A stretch of 26,110 nucleotides of DNA, taken from positions 1-26,110 of the forward strand of contig JBNAWB010000029.1 in the NCBI GenBank assembly GCA_049699975.1. Reading direction: 5' to 3'. This document shows positions 1 through 6,584 of this stretch, one piece after another; position 1 is the stretch's first letter; every line of letters begins with the position of its first letter. The notes beneath the pieces were generated by a model. That model made no database searches. It was not told the origin of the DNA and worked only from the letters and a program-made list of their open reading frames with translations. Both the position numbers and the translations under genes were made by a program. The stretch is from CAZAGD01 sp049699975 (GTDB lineage: Bacteria; Desulfobacterota; SM23-61).

Positions 1-38
1 CCCTCCCGCCTGTCTCCTGCTGGTGAGAAAAATTAAAA

Positions 39-94
39 CTGATCGACGGTCAGTTAAAAAGGTTCTTGACACAATATCGCCTTTTTAGTAGTTT
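39..94 (+). promoter_or_regulatory. Dyad operator plus sigma70-type promoter of the GAF-Fis gene
   Basis: The imperfect palindrome CTGATCGACGGTCAG lies at 39-53. It pairs along its whole length with one T-G wobble around a central A. Exactly 12 bp later comes a perfect -35 box TTGACA (66-71). A 17-bp spacer leads to a weak -10 candidate, TAGTTT (89-94). The same palindrome, with the same 12-bp gap to TTGACA and a similar AT-rich flank upstream, occurs before the GAF-ANTAR gene at 3928-3960. The shared layout suggests one regulator controls both. Its identity is unknown. Confidence 0.6.
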
Positions 95-115
95 GTCAGT
101 GAAGGAATAAAACCT

Positions 116-979
116 ATGAGTACTACCGGAGAAAAGGAAGAGAAGCAATTCTTGCGCTTTAAAATTTTGTACGAGGTCGCCAGGATTATTAACTCTGCCC
201 TAAATATTGAAGAGGCTTATCCGCAGATTTTAAGAGCTATGGCCAAACAAATGGGCATAAAGCGCGGCGGTATTATTTGGTGGAATAAAGAAAATAATAA
301 GTGGGAAACTCTCGCTGCGCATGGCCTTTCTGGCGAAGAGTTGCGCAAAAGAAAAGATTGCTTCAGTCAGAATATTATTGAAACTTTGATGGAAAAAGGG
401 CAGATGGCGGCCATCTTGAATAAAGGAGCAGATTTTTGGTTTTATGACAGAGGGGTGAAAAATCTACCCCAGAGGGTGCATATTTCCTTTTTGTGCGCAC
501 CCATAAAGATGCAAGGAACTATTTCTGCCATTTTGGGTGTAGACCACTTGTTTGAAGAACCAATCAGAATTATGGAAGACTTCCTTTTAATGGAGGAAAT
601 TTGCCAGATCATCGCGGAAGGTTTGAAGATCAGAAAAGAAATGGCGGCGGAGACGCGTGCTCTCCTGGAGGAGAATTGGATTTTTCGTAAAGAATTAGAA
701 GCTCTGGGAAAGAATTTAACAAATGCTACCCGGAAAATCCCCTTGACCGAAATTTTAGAAGAAAGAATTTCCCGAATGATAGCTGAGATGAAAGTCGACC
801 CCCGTTCTAACGGGCACCTTTATGATGATGTAATAAAAGTGGTGGAGAGAACTTTGCTCTCTTCCGCCTTGGAAAAGACTAAATATGTGCAGTTGCAAAC
901 AGCTCGATTTTTGGGAATTAATCGCAATACTTTGCGGCGGAAAATGAAAGAATTAGGCATTAGTCCCCAAGGGAAGTAA
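116..979 (+). CDS. GAF domain regulator with C-terminal Fis-type HTH, no AAA+ domain
   Basis: 287 aa. Residues about 15-170 look like a GAF sensor domain (opening FKILYEVARIINSALNIEEA). A charged linker (about 175-215) follows, then a Fis/NtrC-type helix-turn-helix at the C-terminus containing the LGINRNTLRRKMKELGI signature. The order resembles NifA or FhlA with the central sigma54-activating AAA+ ATPase missing: there is no Walker A and no GAFTGA. It probably binds DNA in response to a small molecule or redox signal but cannot remodel sigma54 holoenzyme itself, so it may act as a competitor, repressor or co-regulator at NtrC-type enhancers (inference). The start is supported by AAGGA at 102-106, 9 nt upstream. 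The stop is 3 bp from the convergent polyferredoxin gene. The ligand cannot be read from sequence. Confidence 0.8.
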   Translation: MSTTGEKEEKQFLRFKILYEVARIINSALNIEEAYPQILRAMAKQMGIKRGGIIWWNKENNKWETLAAHGLSGEELRKRKDCFSQNIIETLMEKGQMAAILNKGADFWFYDRGVKNLPQRVHISFLCAPIKMQGTISAILGVDHLFEEPIRIMEDFLLMEEICQIIAEGLKIRKEMAAETRALLEENWIFRKELEALGKNLTNATRKIPLTEILEERISRMIAEMKVDPRSNGHLYDDVIKVVERTLLSSALEKTKYVQLQTARFLGINRNTLRRKMKELGISPQGK

Positions 980-982
980 ATT

Positions 983-2575
983 TCACAAAAATCCTTTTGG
1001 TTTTTCGGTAGCAGATTGCTCCAAAATATATTTATCATCCCCCGGATCGGGCTTGAACTCAAGCTGCCGCCTTTTAGCTTCTTTAATATAAGACCCTTCT
1101 TTTAAGCGGATTTCCCCCATGGGCACAACCACAATCGCCGCTTCTCCTTGGATGGGGCATTTCTGTTCGCACCATCCGCAACCGTTGCATTTAGTAGGAA
1201 TAACCACTGGACGCCGAAAGCCTTCTATTGTCCGGAAGACGATGGCGTTATAAGGACAGATCTCATCACAGATTAAGCAGATCTTATTTTCAGCCCAAAC
1301 CAGACACATTTCTCGGCGTAAAACGGCCGTGCCTATTTTCGCATGATTTTTTTCTTCTAAGCTTAAAGCGCGGATCGCTTGCGTGGGACAAACTTGGCCA
1401 CAAATATTGCAGTTTTGCTCACAGGCTGCAAAACGCAAATCCAACTTGGGAGTCCAAAGTCCAGCTAAACCAGACTCCCAGAGAGAAGGTTGAAGAGTGT
1501 TGGTGACGCAAGACTTCATGCATTCGCCGCACCGAATACAAGTTTTTAAAAATTCATCTTCGGGAATTGCGCCCGGAGGACGAATTAGGCGGTTTTTCCC
1601 TTGCAAGGGAGTATAGGGTGTGCGGTCGGTTAAAGAGGCGATAACTAAGCCAAAAGGAATTCCGTATAAAAATTCTCTCCGAGAAATGTCGGGCACCGAA
1701 TGCTCCCCAGCAATAGGGGAAGAGGAAAAAGTGAGCTTGGGCCAAAAGGATATGGCATTTTCCGGACAAACTTGAGCGCACGTGCGGCATTGGATGCATT
1801 CGCTAAGGTGAGTTTGGCGTGGGTCAGCAGCTACCGCTCCCATGGGGCAAGATTTCTGGCATTTTAAACATGAAGTACAGTTTTGATTTACCCGCCGCTT
1901 GAAAAGACCCAGGGGTGATATAAGACTGAGCAAGGCGCCCAGGGGGCAGAGATAACGACACCAAAATCGGGAAGCATAGCGATTCAAAAAAATAATTAAG
2001 GCAAGGATTAAAAAAGTAATTAAAGACATATAGTATACTGGTTGGGCATAATGGGTGTGCTGCAAAGTTGCCCAGCCGAATATGGTACCCAAAGGCCGCA
2101 AAATATCCAAAATTAAATTAAAAATAGTGATGACCAAAGGGTACAGAGTAAAGGTGTAAAAGCGCGTGAGGATGGGTATAGGATCAAAGAGGGCTGATAT
2201 AGTTAAGCCGGCCAGAGCAGCGCTAAGAGTGATAAGCAACAAATAAAATTTTAGGCGGCGTAAAACTTTATCTTTGGAGAAATGAAAAAATTTAATTTTC
2301 CGCCAAAAGAAAAAGTGACCAAGATCGATAGTGACTCCTAAGGGGCAAACATACCCGCAAAAAAAACGGCCAATGAAAATGGTTGCGCCAATAATAATTA
2401 TGCTCCATAAAGCCCGGGCTATATATTCCTTTTTAGCTAAAAGGGCACTTAAAGCCAGAAGAGGATCTAAACGGAGATAAAGATCTGCCGGCAGCCATTC
2501 TGGTAAGCCATAGGCGGCAAAGATAAAAAAAAGAGTAAAAAGAAAGAGCGATAAGGCCTGGAGAAAAGCCCTCAT
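983..2575 (-). CDS. Membrane polyferredoxin, NapH-like half fused to NapG-like half
   Basis: 530 aa. The N-terminal half (about 1-225) has several hydrophobic segments and two NapH/CcoG-type membrane cysteine motifs, CGYVCPLG and CRYLCPLG. Two [4Fe-4S] motifs follow (CTSCLKCQKSCP, CIQCRTCAQVCP). About residues 296-315 there is a twin-arginine sequence SRREFLYG followed by a hydrophobic stretch, as in a Tat signal but internal. Beyond it lie further clusters (CIRCGECMKSC, CNICGQVCP, CLICDEICP, CNGCGWCEQKCP). This looks like a NapH-type quinol-side membrane protein fused to a NapG-type exported ferredoxin, likely passing electrons across or along the cytoplasmic membrane. It overlaps the upstream DUF362 gene by ATGA, so the two are translationally coupled. 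The redox partner is unknown. Confidence 0.8.
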   Translation of the reverse strand: MRAFLQALSLFLFTLFFIFAAYGLPEWLPADLYLRLDPLLALSALLAKKEYIARALWSIIIIGATIFIGRFFCGYVCPLGVTIDLGHFFFWRKIKFFHFSKDKVLRRLKFYLLLITLSAALAGLTISALFDPIPILTRFYTFTLYPLVITIFNLILDILRPLGTIFGWATLQHTHYAQPVYYMSLITFLILALIIFLNRYASRFWCRYLCPLGALLSLISPLGLFKRRVNQNCTSCLKCQKSCPMGAVAADPRQTHLSECIQCRTCAQVCPENAISFWPKLTFSSSPIAGEHSVPDISRREFLYGIPFGLVIASLTDRTPYTPLQGKNRLIRPPGAIPEDEFLKTCIRCGECMKSCVTNTLQPSLWESGLAGLWTPKLDLRFAACEQNCNICGQVCPTQAIRALSLEEKNHAKIGTAVLRREMCLVWAENKICLICDEICPYNAIVFRTIEGFRRPVVIPTKCNGCGWCEQKCPIQGEAAIVVVPMGEIRLKEGSYIKEAKRRQLEFKPDPGDDKYILEQSATEKPKGFL

Positions 2576-3477
2576 ACTTTGCCCTGAAAAATTTTTAGCT
2601 GATCTATATCTATCTTTCCTAAGCCCCGTTGGTGAGCAACAAGCAGATGCTCAACTTGGCGGGCCTTAAATTTTTGTCCGTACCATGGGGCGACCGAAAC
2701 TCCATAAGCATCTACGGCCACCGGGTCTATTCCGGCAATTATCAAATTTGGTTTTAATACTTCGCCCGGGCCGCCTGGGCCGCCAGTTACTAAAGCGCGG
2801 GAGGCATCAAGGATGGTGAGCTGAGGTCTTATTACCGAGGCCAAATCAGCCAAGGCTTGGTTAATATTGTATTCAAAGTGGAAACTTTTTCGGTCCCAAA
2901 TCAAGCCCATAAGGCCTTTAATGCCCATGCTTATGCCGGTAGCCGAATGTGATTTAGTGACGGGCAAATTTATCAACACCTGACTTTCTAAGACATCTTT
3001 CATAATTTCCACTTGATTTAAAACTTTACCATGGGGAACTTTGACTTCACGGAAAAATTTTTTTTCTTCTAAGGCCAAAACCCGCACGTTGGGCAGACCT
3101 TTACAAGCGTCCCTAATCCCTGATTTTTCTAAGCATAGCTCACCGCGCCCCAAAGGGTAATCAAGGACGAGTACTTGAGCGGCCCCTGCTTCTAAACAAG
3201 CCCGAGCGACGGTTACAACCACTTGCGGATGGGTATTGCATCCAAATTCCGGAGGGCGAGAAAAGGACATATTGGGTTTGAGAACTACCCGTTGCCCTTT
3301 TTTGACGAAACGCGAAATTCCCCCCATAACTTCTAAGGCTTTTTGGGTAGCCGCTGCTGGCTCGCCGGAGATAACTACTAAATCATATTTTTCTTGCCCT
3401 TTTAATATAGAAGACTGACCAAATAATCCAAGGGCCAGGCCAGTGCCCGCAAATTTTATAAATTCTCGTCTATTCAT
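2572..3477 (-). CDS. DUF362 domain protein with Tat signal
   Basis: 301 aa from the chosen start. The N-terminus MNRREFIKFAGTGLALGLFG is a textbook twin-arginine signal (RR, then a hydrophobic stretch), so export to the periplasm is likely. The rest matches the DUF362 family: an early KPNMSF segment, a VTKSHSATGISMGIKGLMGL segment, and a VDAYGVSVAPWYG region near the end. Many DUF362 proteins sit beside ferredoxin-type membrane proteins, as here, but their reaction is not well defined. An ATG 24 nt upstream (3501) lacks a ribosome site and would bury the Tat signal. The internal ATG at 3477 is preceded by AAGGGAGAAGG and is preferred. It forms an operon with the polyferredoxin gene through a 4-nt overlap. 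Confidence 0.8.
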   Translation of the reverse strand: MNRREFIKFAGTGLALGLFGQSSILKGQEKYDLVVISGEPAAATQKALEVMGGISRFVKKGQRVVLKPNMSFSRPPEFGCNTHPQVVVTVARACLEAGAAQVLVLDYPLGRGELCLEKSGIRDACKGLPNVRVLALEEKKFFREVKVPHGKVLNQVEIMKDVLESQVLINLPVTKSHSATGISMGIKGLMGLIWDRKSFHFEYNINQALADLASVIRPQLTILDASRALVTGGPGGPGEVLKPNLIIAGIDPVAVDAYGVSVAPWYGQKFKARQVEHLLVAHQRGLGKIDIDQLKIFQGKV

Positions 3478-3584
3478 TTCCTTCTCCCTTCTTATATTCA
3501 TTTTAAGATTATTTTATGGAAATGCAAATTATAATTAATAAATAATATGACTTGTCCTCTTTTTCCTGCTTCCGCCTGATTCAT

Positions 3585-3601
3585 CTCAAGCTATTTGCCA
3601 A
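3585..3601 (-). promoter_or_regulatory. Candidate sigma54 (-24/-12) promoter for the DUF362 operon
   Basis: Read on the minus strand, the sequence is TTGGCAAATAGCTTGAG. It carries GG and GA separated by exactly 10 nt, with TTGGCA and CTTG in register with the consensus TGGCAC-N5-TTGC. The final C of the -12 element is A, so the match is imperfect. It closely resembles the site before amt (TTGGCA and CTTGA at the same spacing). It lies about 108 nt upstream of the DUF362 start. Confidence 0.35.
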
Positions 3602-3605
3602 AAGA

Positions 3606-3630
3606 CTGATCGGTGGTCCGAAATAATGCC
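3606..3630 (+). repeat. Degenerate copy of the 25-bp dyad repeat
   Basis: CTGATCGGTGGTCCG followed by AAATAATGCC. It aligns without gaps to 3928-3952 (CTGATCGACGGTCAG then AAATAATGCC) with only three mismatches. No TTGACA follows this copy, so it appears to be a decayed or auxiliary site rather than a promoter. Confidence 0.6.
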
Positions 3631-3800
3631 TGCCCGTTTAACAGTTTTCATATTTCTCACCAGAAGGAAACAAGCGAGAGGGGGAAGGTGAAATTTAAAT
3701 CGGCTGGGAATTAATATCGTTCTTCTCGGAATCGAGTCGTACCGACTTGCCCACCATTCTTTCCGCCAAGGGGAGGTGGACTAAACATTTCTAACAATTC

Positions 3801-3829
3801 GTAGGGCAAGCCTTTAGGGCTTGCCCTAC
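3801..3829. repeat. REP-like perfect hairpin
   Basis: The inverted arms GTAGGGCAAGCC and GGCTTGCCCTAC are perfect 12-bp complements around the loop TTTAG. The hairpin stands alone in a non-coding region with no T-tract after it, so it is unlikely to be a terminator. Similar GTAGGGC-type palindromes are dispersed in many bacterial genomes as REP-like elements. Only one copy is present here. Confidence 0.6.
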
Positions 3830-3927
3830 ACTTTGTTCCCTCCTCTGCCTGTAATCCATTTCCTCTTCTTCTCTCTTTTCTAAATAAGGAGCGGGGGAGA
3901 TTAAGCAAATTAAATAGAAATTAAAAG

Positions 3928-3983
3928 CTGATCGACGGTCAGAAATAATGCCCCTTGACAAAGAATAGATTTTGTAATATCAA
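3928..3983 (+). promoter_or_regulatory. Dyad operator plus sigma70-type promoter of the GAF-ANTAR gene
   Basis: The dyad CTGATCGACGGTCAG (3928-3942) is identical to that at 39-53. TTGACA follows at 3955-3960, again exactly 12 bp later. With a 17-bp spacer the -10 candidate is TATCAA (3978-3983); TGTAAT or TAATAT just upstream are alternatives with short spacers. The shared dyad-to--35 distance places a protein-binding site about 20 bp upstream of the -35 box at both genes. Confidence 0.6.
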
Positions 3984-4017
3984 AAATTTATTGTAAATTT
4001 TGTAAGGGAATTGAGTT

Positions 4018-4722
4018 ATGTCTTCTTCCAGCTCCAAAGGGTCTTTGATCAAAAAATTAGAGGCCCTCTCCAAAATAAGTAAAGCTATCTCTTCCGAATT
4101 ATATTTAGAAAATATATTGCGTTTAATCGTTGTGGTAACCGCGGAAGTTATGAAGTCAAAGATTTGTTCTTTGTGGTTGGTAGATGAGCGGGATAATGCT
4201 TTAAAGATCAGGGCTACGCAATCGATGAGCGAAGAGTATTTGAAGGAGCGAAGCTTGAAGTTGGGAGAAGGGGTAGTGGGTTACGTGGCCCAAGAGAATA
4301 AGCCGATGATGATTTATAATGTGCTCAAAGAACCCCGGTATAAAGAAAAAGAGTTGGCGCGCCGGGAAGGCCTCGTGTCTATGCTTAGTGTTCCCATGAC
4401 AGTTCGGGATAAAGTGATAGGGGTTATTAATTGCTACACTTCTTTCCCGCATAAATTTACTAAAACAGAAGTGGAAGTATTGACCACCGTCGCCAATCAG
4501 GCAGCTATTGCCATCGAGAACGCCGGTTTGATCATGAAGGCCAAGATGATTGAAGATGAATTGATCTCGCGGAAAGTAATTGAGAGGGCCAAAGGAATTT
4601 TAATGAAAGAACAAAATTTATCAGAAGAAGAAGCATTCCGGCGTATCCAAAAAAAGTCTATGGATTTAAGGAAATCTATGCGCGAGATTGCGGAAGCGAT
4701 TATCTTAGCTAATCAGGTTTAA
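4018..4722 (+). CDS. GAF-ANTAR transcription antitermination regulator
   Basis: 234 aa. A GAF domain covers about residues 10-170 (GEGVVGYVAQENKPMMIYNV, then LSVPMTVRDKVIGVINCY and the closing VANQAAIAIENA). An ANTAR domain follows at about 178-232, with the family signature ISRKVIERAKGILMKEQNLS and the late MREIAEAII helix. ANTAR proteins bind paired hexaloop hairpins in nascent mRNA and stop terminator formation, often on nitrogen genes. Here the GAF domain should supply the signal. The gene is followed directly by a promoter and a leader RNA with a matching hairpin/terminator arrangement (4771-4853), so the target is probably the adjacent glutamate synthase-like gene. AAGGGA at 4004-4009 supports the start. 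The GAF ligand is unknown. Confidence 0.9.
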   Translation: MSSSSSKGSLIKKLEALSKISKAISSELYLENILRLIVVVTAEVMKSKICSLWLVDERDNALKIRATQSMSEEYLKERSLKLGEGVVGYVAQENKPMMIYNVLKEPRYKEKELARREGLVSMLSVPMTVRDKVIGVINCYTSFPHKFTKTEVEVLTTVANQAAIAIENAGLIMKAKMIEDELISRKVIERAKGILMKEQNLSEEEAFRRIQKKSMDLRKSMREIAEAIILANQV

Positions 4723-4736
4723 TTTTAAAAAAGGTC

Positions 4737-4764
4737 TTGACAAAAAATAGGCACTTTGCATAAT
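4737..4764 (+). promoter_or_regulatory. Promoter of the glutamate synthase-like gene's leader RNA
   Basis: TTGACA (4737-4742) and CATAAT (4759-4764) are separated by 16 bp, a good housekeeping promoter. It begins 14 bp after the GAF-ANTAR stop codon. Unlike the two GAF-gene promoters, it has no upstream dyad. Transcription would start near 4771, leaving a leader of about 130 nt before the ATG at 4902. Confidence 0.6.
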
Positions 4765-4770
4765 AATATA

Positions 4771-4853
4771 ACATTATGAATAAATAATGGCCGTCCGAAG
4801 ATGTACGGCCGAGGATGACAAAGGCGTCCGCAAAGGGCGCCTTTTTTATTTTG
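4771..4853 (+). promoter_or_regulatory. Candidate ANTAR-target leader RNA with attenuator
   Basis: Three structures are visible. Hairpin 1 (4789-4810) pairs GGCCGT with ACGGCC, with an extra C-G pair closing a six-base loop, GAAGAT. Hairpin 2 (4817-4828) pairs GAC with GTC around the hexaloop AAAGGC, which has the A at position 1 and G at position 4 typical of ANTAR targets. The 3' half of hairpin 2 (4823-4828) is also the 5' arm of the terminator, so the two cannot coexist. The linker between the hairpins is 6 nt. Hairpin 1 has G rather than A at loop position 1, a weakness. The adjacent gene upstream encodes an ANTAR protein. A glutamine riboswitch was considered but no core motif was seen. 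Confidence 0.6.
4823..4852 (+). terminator. Intrinsic terminator inside the leader (attenuator)
   Basis: GGCGTCC (4823-4829) pairs with GGGCGCC (4835-4841) over 7 bp with one T-G wobble around GCAAA. It is followed immediately by a T-tract (4842-4852, one A). It sits between promoter and ribosome site and would abort transcription before the coding region unless the overlapping hairpin 2 forms. Confidence 0.8.
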
Positions 4854-4901
4854 GGCGCCCTGAAAAAAATTTATTTTTACAAAAGGAGGAGAAGAGAAAA
4901 A

Positions 4902-6470
4902 ATGACGTATAGCAAGCCTAACGCAAGTCCGGCAACCATGAGCCGAAATCGTGTTTCTCCCGCACCTCAATCAGGAATTTGTGTCACCTGCTTAGATGGG
5001 TGCCCTGGTCCATGCGAAGTTGGGCGATCTGCCCTGCGCGGCCGGGAAATTCTATATCCGCAGCCTTTCGCCAAGGTTACGGCTGGGGCGGAAAAAGATT
5101 ATCCAGTTGATTTTTCTCACTTCAATATTCAGGGTTCCTGCGTTGGCGCTGTGGGAGTTCCGGCTGATTCTGATCGGGCCACTTTCCCCACAGTGGATAT
5201 ATCAACTTCCATAGGCGCCCAAGAAAAAATTCGTTTACAAGTTCCTTATTTTACCGGCGCTTTAGGCTCTACGGACATTGCCCGGATTCATTGGGAGTCA
5301 ATGGCTATTGCTGCGGCCATAACCGGAACTTTAGTGGTGGTGGGCGAAAATGTTTGTGGCATGGACCCCGATGCAGAAATAAAAAACGGGCGGGTGGTTA
5401 AATCACCGGAAATGGAACGGCGGGTAAAGATCTTCCAGCAGTGGTACAACGGCTATGGGGGAATTATTGTCCAATATAACGTAGAAGACGGGCGTTTGGG
5501 AGTCCCCGAATATGTCGTGGAGAAATTGGGCGTGGAAATTATAGAGCCTAAATGGGGTCAGGGAGCAAAAGATATCGGAGGAGAAGTAAAATTACCTACC
5601 TTAGAAAGAGCCTTGCAGTTAAAAAGTAGAGGTTATATCGTTCTTCCTGATCCCGAAGATCCCGTAATTCAGGAAGCATTCCAACAAGGTGATTTTAAGG
5701 AATTTGAACGGCACTCGCGCTTGGGTATGGTTGATGAAGAAGGGTTTCATAAGGAGATTAAACGCCTGCGCCAAATAGGAGCTAAACACATTTCGCTCAA
5801 GACTGGGGCCTACCGGCCGGCAGATTTAGCTCGGGCTGTAAAATACGCCTCCGATGCCAAAATTGACTTGCTAACCGTGGACGGCGCGGGAGGAGGCACG
5901 GGCATGAGCCCTTGGCGGATGATGAATGAATGGGGTATTCCTACGGTTTATTTGGAGAGTTTGCTTTATCAGTTCCTGGAACAATTAAGGAAAAAAAGAG
6001 CATATATCCCCGCTTGTGCCATGGCCGGTGGGTTGTCGCTCGAAGACCATATATTCAAAGCCTTAGCTTTAGGAGCGCCATATATAAAAGCCATTTGCCT
6101 GGGGCGTGCTTCTATGACCGCAGCTATGGTAGGTAATACAGTAGGGGAGATGATCAAGAAAGGAAAAGTACCCCAAGATATTGCTAAGTACGGGACGGAT
6201 GTGGACCATGTCTTTATATTAGCGGCCAAATTAAAAGAAAAATACGGCAAAGATTTTGAGAAAATTCCCACCGGAGCGATCGGTATGATTACTTACTTCG
6301 ATCGCCTTAATGCCGGGCTGCAGCAACTTATGGCGGGGGCGCGCAAATTCGCCTTAAAATATATAACCAGAGACGACCTATGCGCCCTAACCCGAGAGGC
6401 GGCAGAGGTTTCGGGAATTCCATACGTAATGGAGGCTGATAAAAAAGAAATAGCCAAAATCTTGAGATGA
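4902..6470 (+). CDS. FMN-binding glutamate synthase-family protein, stand-alone
   Basis: 522 aa. It matches the FMN/synthase domain of glutamate synthase (archaeal GltB2-like). The flavin and substrate glycine loop DGAGGGTGMSPW lies at about 327-338, after the TGAYRPADLARAV segment, and an AGGLSLEDHIFKALALGAPYIKA region forms the later barrel. The N-terminus has a cysteine group C27, C30, C34, C38 that could hold an iron-sulfur cluster. The CxxCxxC cluster that follows the barrel in the paralogue at 21815 is absent. No amidotransferase domain is present, so it would use free ammonia or a partner, or do a different FMN reaction. The start is the ATG after AAAAGGAGGA (4881-4890); an earlier in-frame ATG at 4815 lies inside the attenuator and is rejected. 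Its own attenuated leader separates it from the other GOGAT genes. Confidence 0.8.
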   Translation: MTYSKPNASPATMSRNRVSPAPQSGICVTCLDGCPGPCEVGRSALRGREILYPQPFAKVTAGAEKDYPVDFSHFNIQGSCVGAVGVPADSDRATFPTVDISTSIGAQEKIRLQVPYFTGALGSTDIARIHWESMAIAAAITGTLVVVGENVCGMDPDAEIKNGRVVKSPEMERRVKIFQQWYNGYGGIIVQYNVEDGRLGVPEYVVEKLGVEIIEPKWGQGAKDIGGEVKLPTLERALQLKSRGYIVLPDPEDPVIQEAFQQGDFKEFERHSRLGMVDEEGFHKEIKRLRQIGAKHISLKTGAYRPADLARAVKYASDAKIDLLTVDGAGGGTGMSPWRMMNEWGIPTVYLESLLYQFLEQLRKKRAYIPACAMAGGLSLEDHIFKALALGAPYIKAICLGRASMTAAMVGNTVGEMIKKGKVPQDIAKYGTDVDHVFILAAKLKEKYGKDFEKIPTGAIGMITYFDRLNAGLQQLMAGARKFALKYITRDDLCALTREAAEVSGIPYVMEADKKEIAKILR

Positions 6471-6498
6471 TAAAATGCCTTAGAAGTACTGGTGGTAA

Positions 6499-6534
6499 TG
6501 GGGGAGGAGGTAAAGCTTCTTCCCCCATTTTTTT
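6499..6534 (+). terminator. Intrinsic terminator after the glutamate synthase-like gene
   Basis: TGGGGGAGGA (6499-6508) pairs over 10 bp, with one G-T wobble, with TCTTCCCCCA (6518-6527). Seven T follow. It closes the attenuated transcription unit and insulates the Amt-kinase gene. Confidence 0.85.
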
Positions 6535-6548
6535 ATTTAAGATATGAT

Positions 6549-6554
6549 TATAAT
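6549..6554 (+). promoter_or_regulatory. Perfect -10 box upstream of the Amt-kinase gene
   Basis: TATAAT, 30 bp upstream of the ATG. A -35 at normal spacing would fall in the T-tract of the preceding terminator and is poor, so activation may be needed. The nearby TTGGCAATTGG is not in register with a -12 element, so a sigma54 promoter is not called here. Confidence 0.35.
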
Positions 6555-6584
6555 AAAATATCCTTGGCAATTGGTCGTTAAATC

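Larger units (their letters stand above)
3478..4017. other. 540-bp non-coding region with repeats and two opposed promoters
   Basis: This is the divergent region between the DUF362 and GAF-ANTAR genes. It contains a minus-strand sigma54-like site (3585-3601), a degenerate copy of the window's dyad repeat (3606-3630), a perfect 12-bp hairpin of REP type (3801-3829), and the intact dyad plus promoter of the GAF-ANTAR gene (3928-3983). A 65-codon minus-strand open frame (3711-3908) runs through the REP hairpin, lacks protein character and is not called. No tRNA or other RNA gene is recognisable. Confidence 0.6.

Noticed and set aside
3711..3908. 65-codon minus-strand open frame
   Set aside because: Runs through the REP-like hairpin and low-complexity pyrimidine stretches; no ribosome site and no recognisable protein character.
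4772..4789. CATTAT-GAATAA-ATAATG hairpin as the first ANTAR hairpin
   Set aside because: Six-base loop and 6-bp stem fit, but the loop has neither A at position 1 nor G at position 4, and it is very AT-rich.
4771..4853. Glutamine riboswitch before the glutamate synthase-like gene
   Set aside because: I see no glutamine-riboswitch core; the ANTAR hairpin plus adjacent ANTAR gene explains the layout better.
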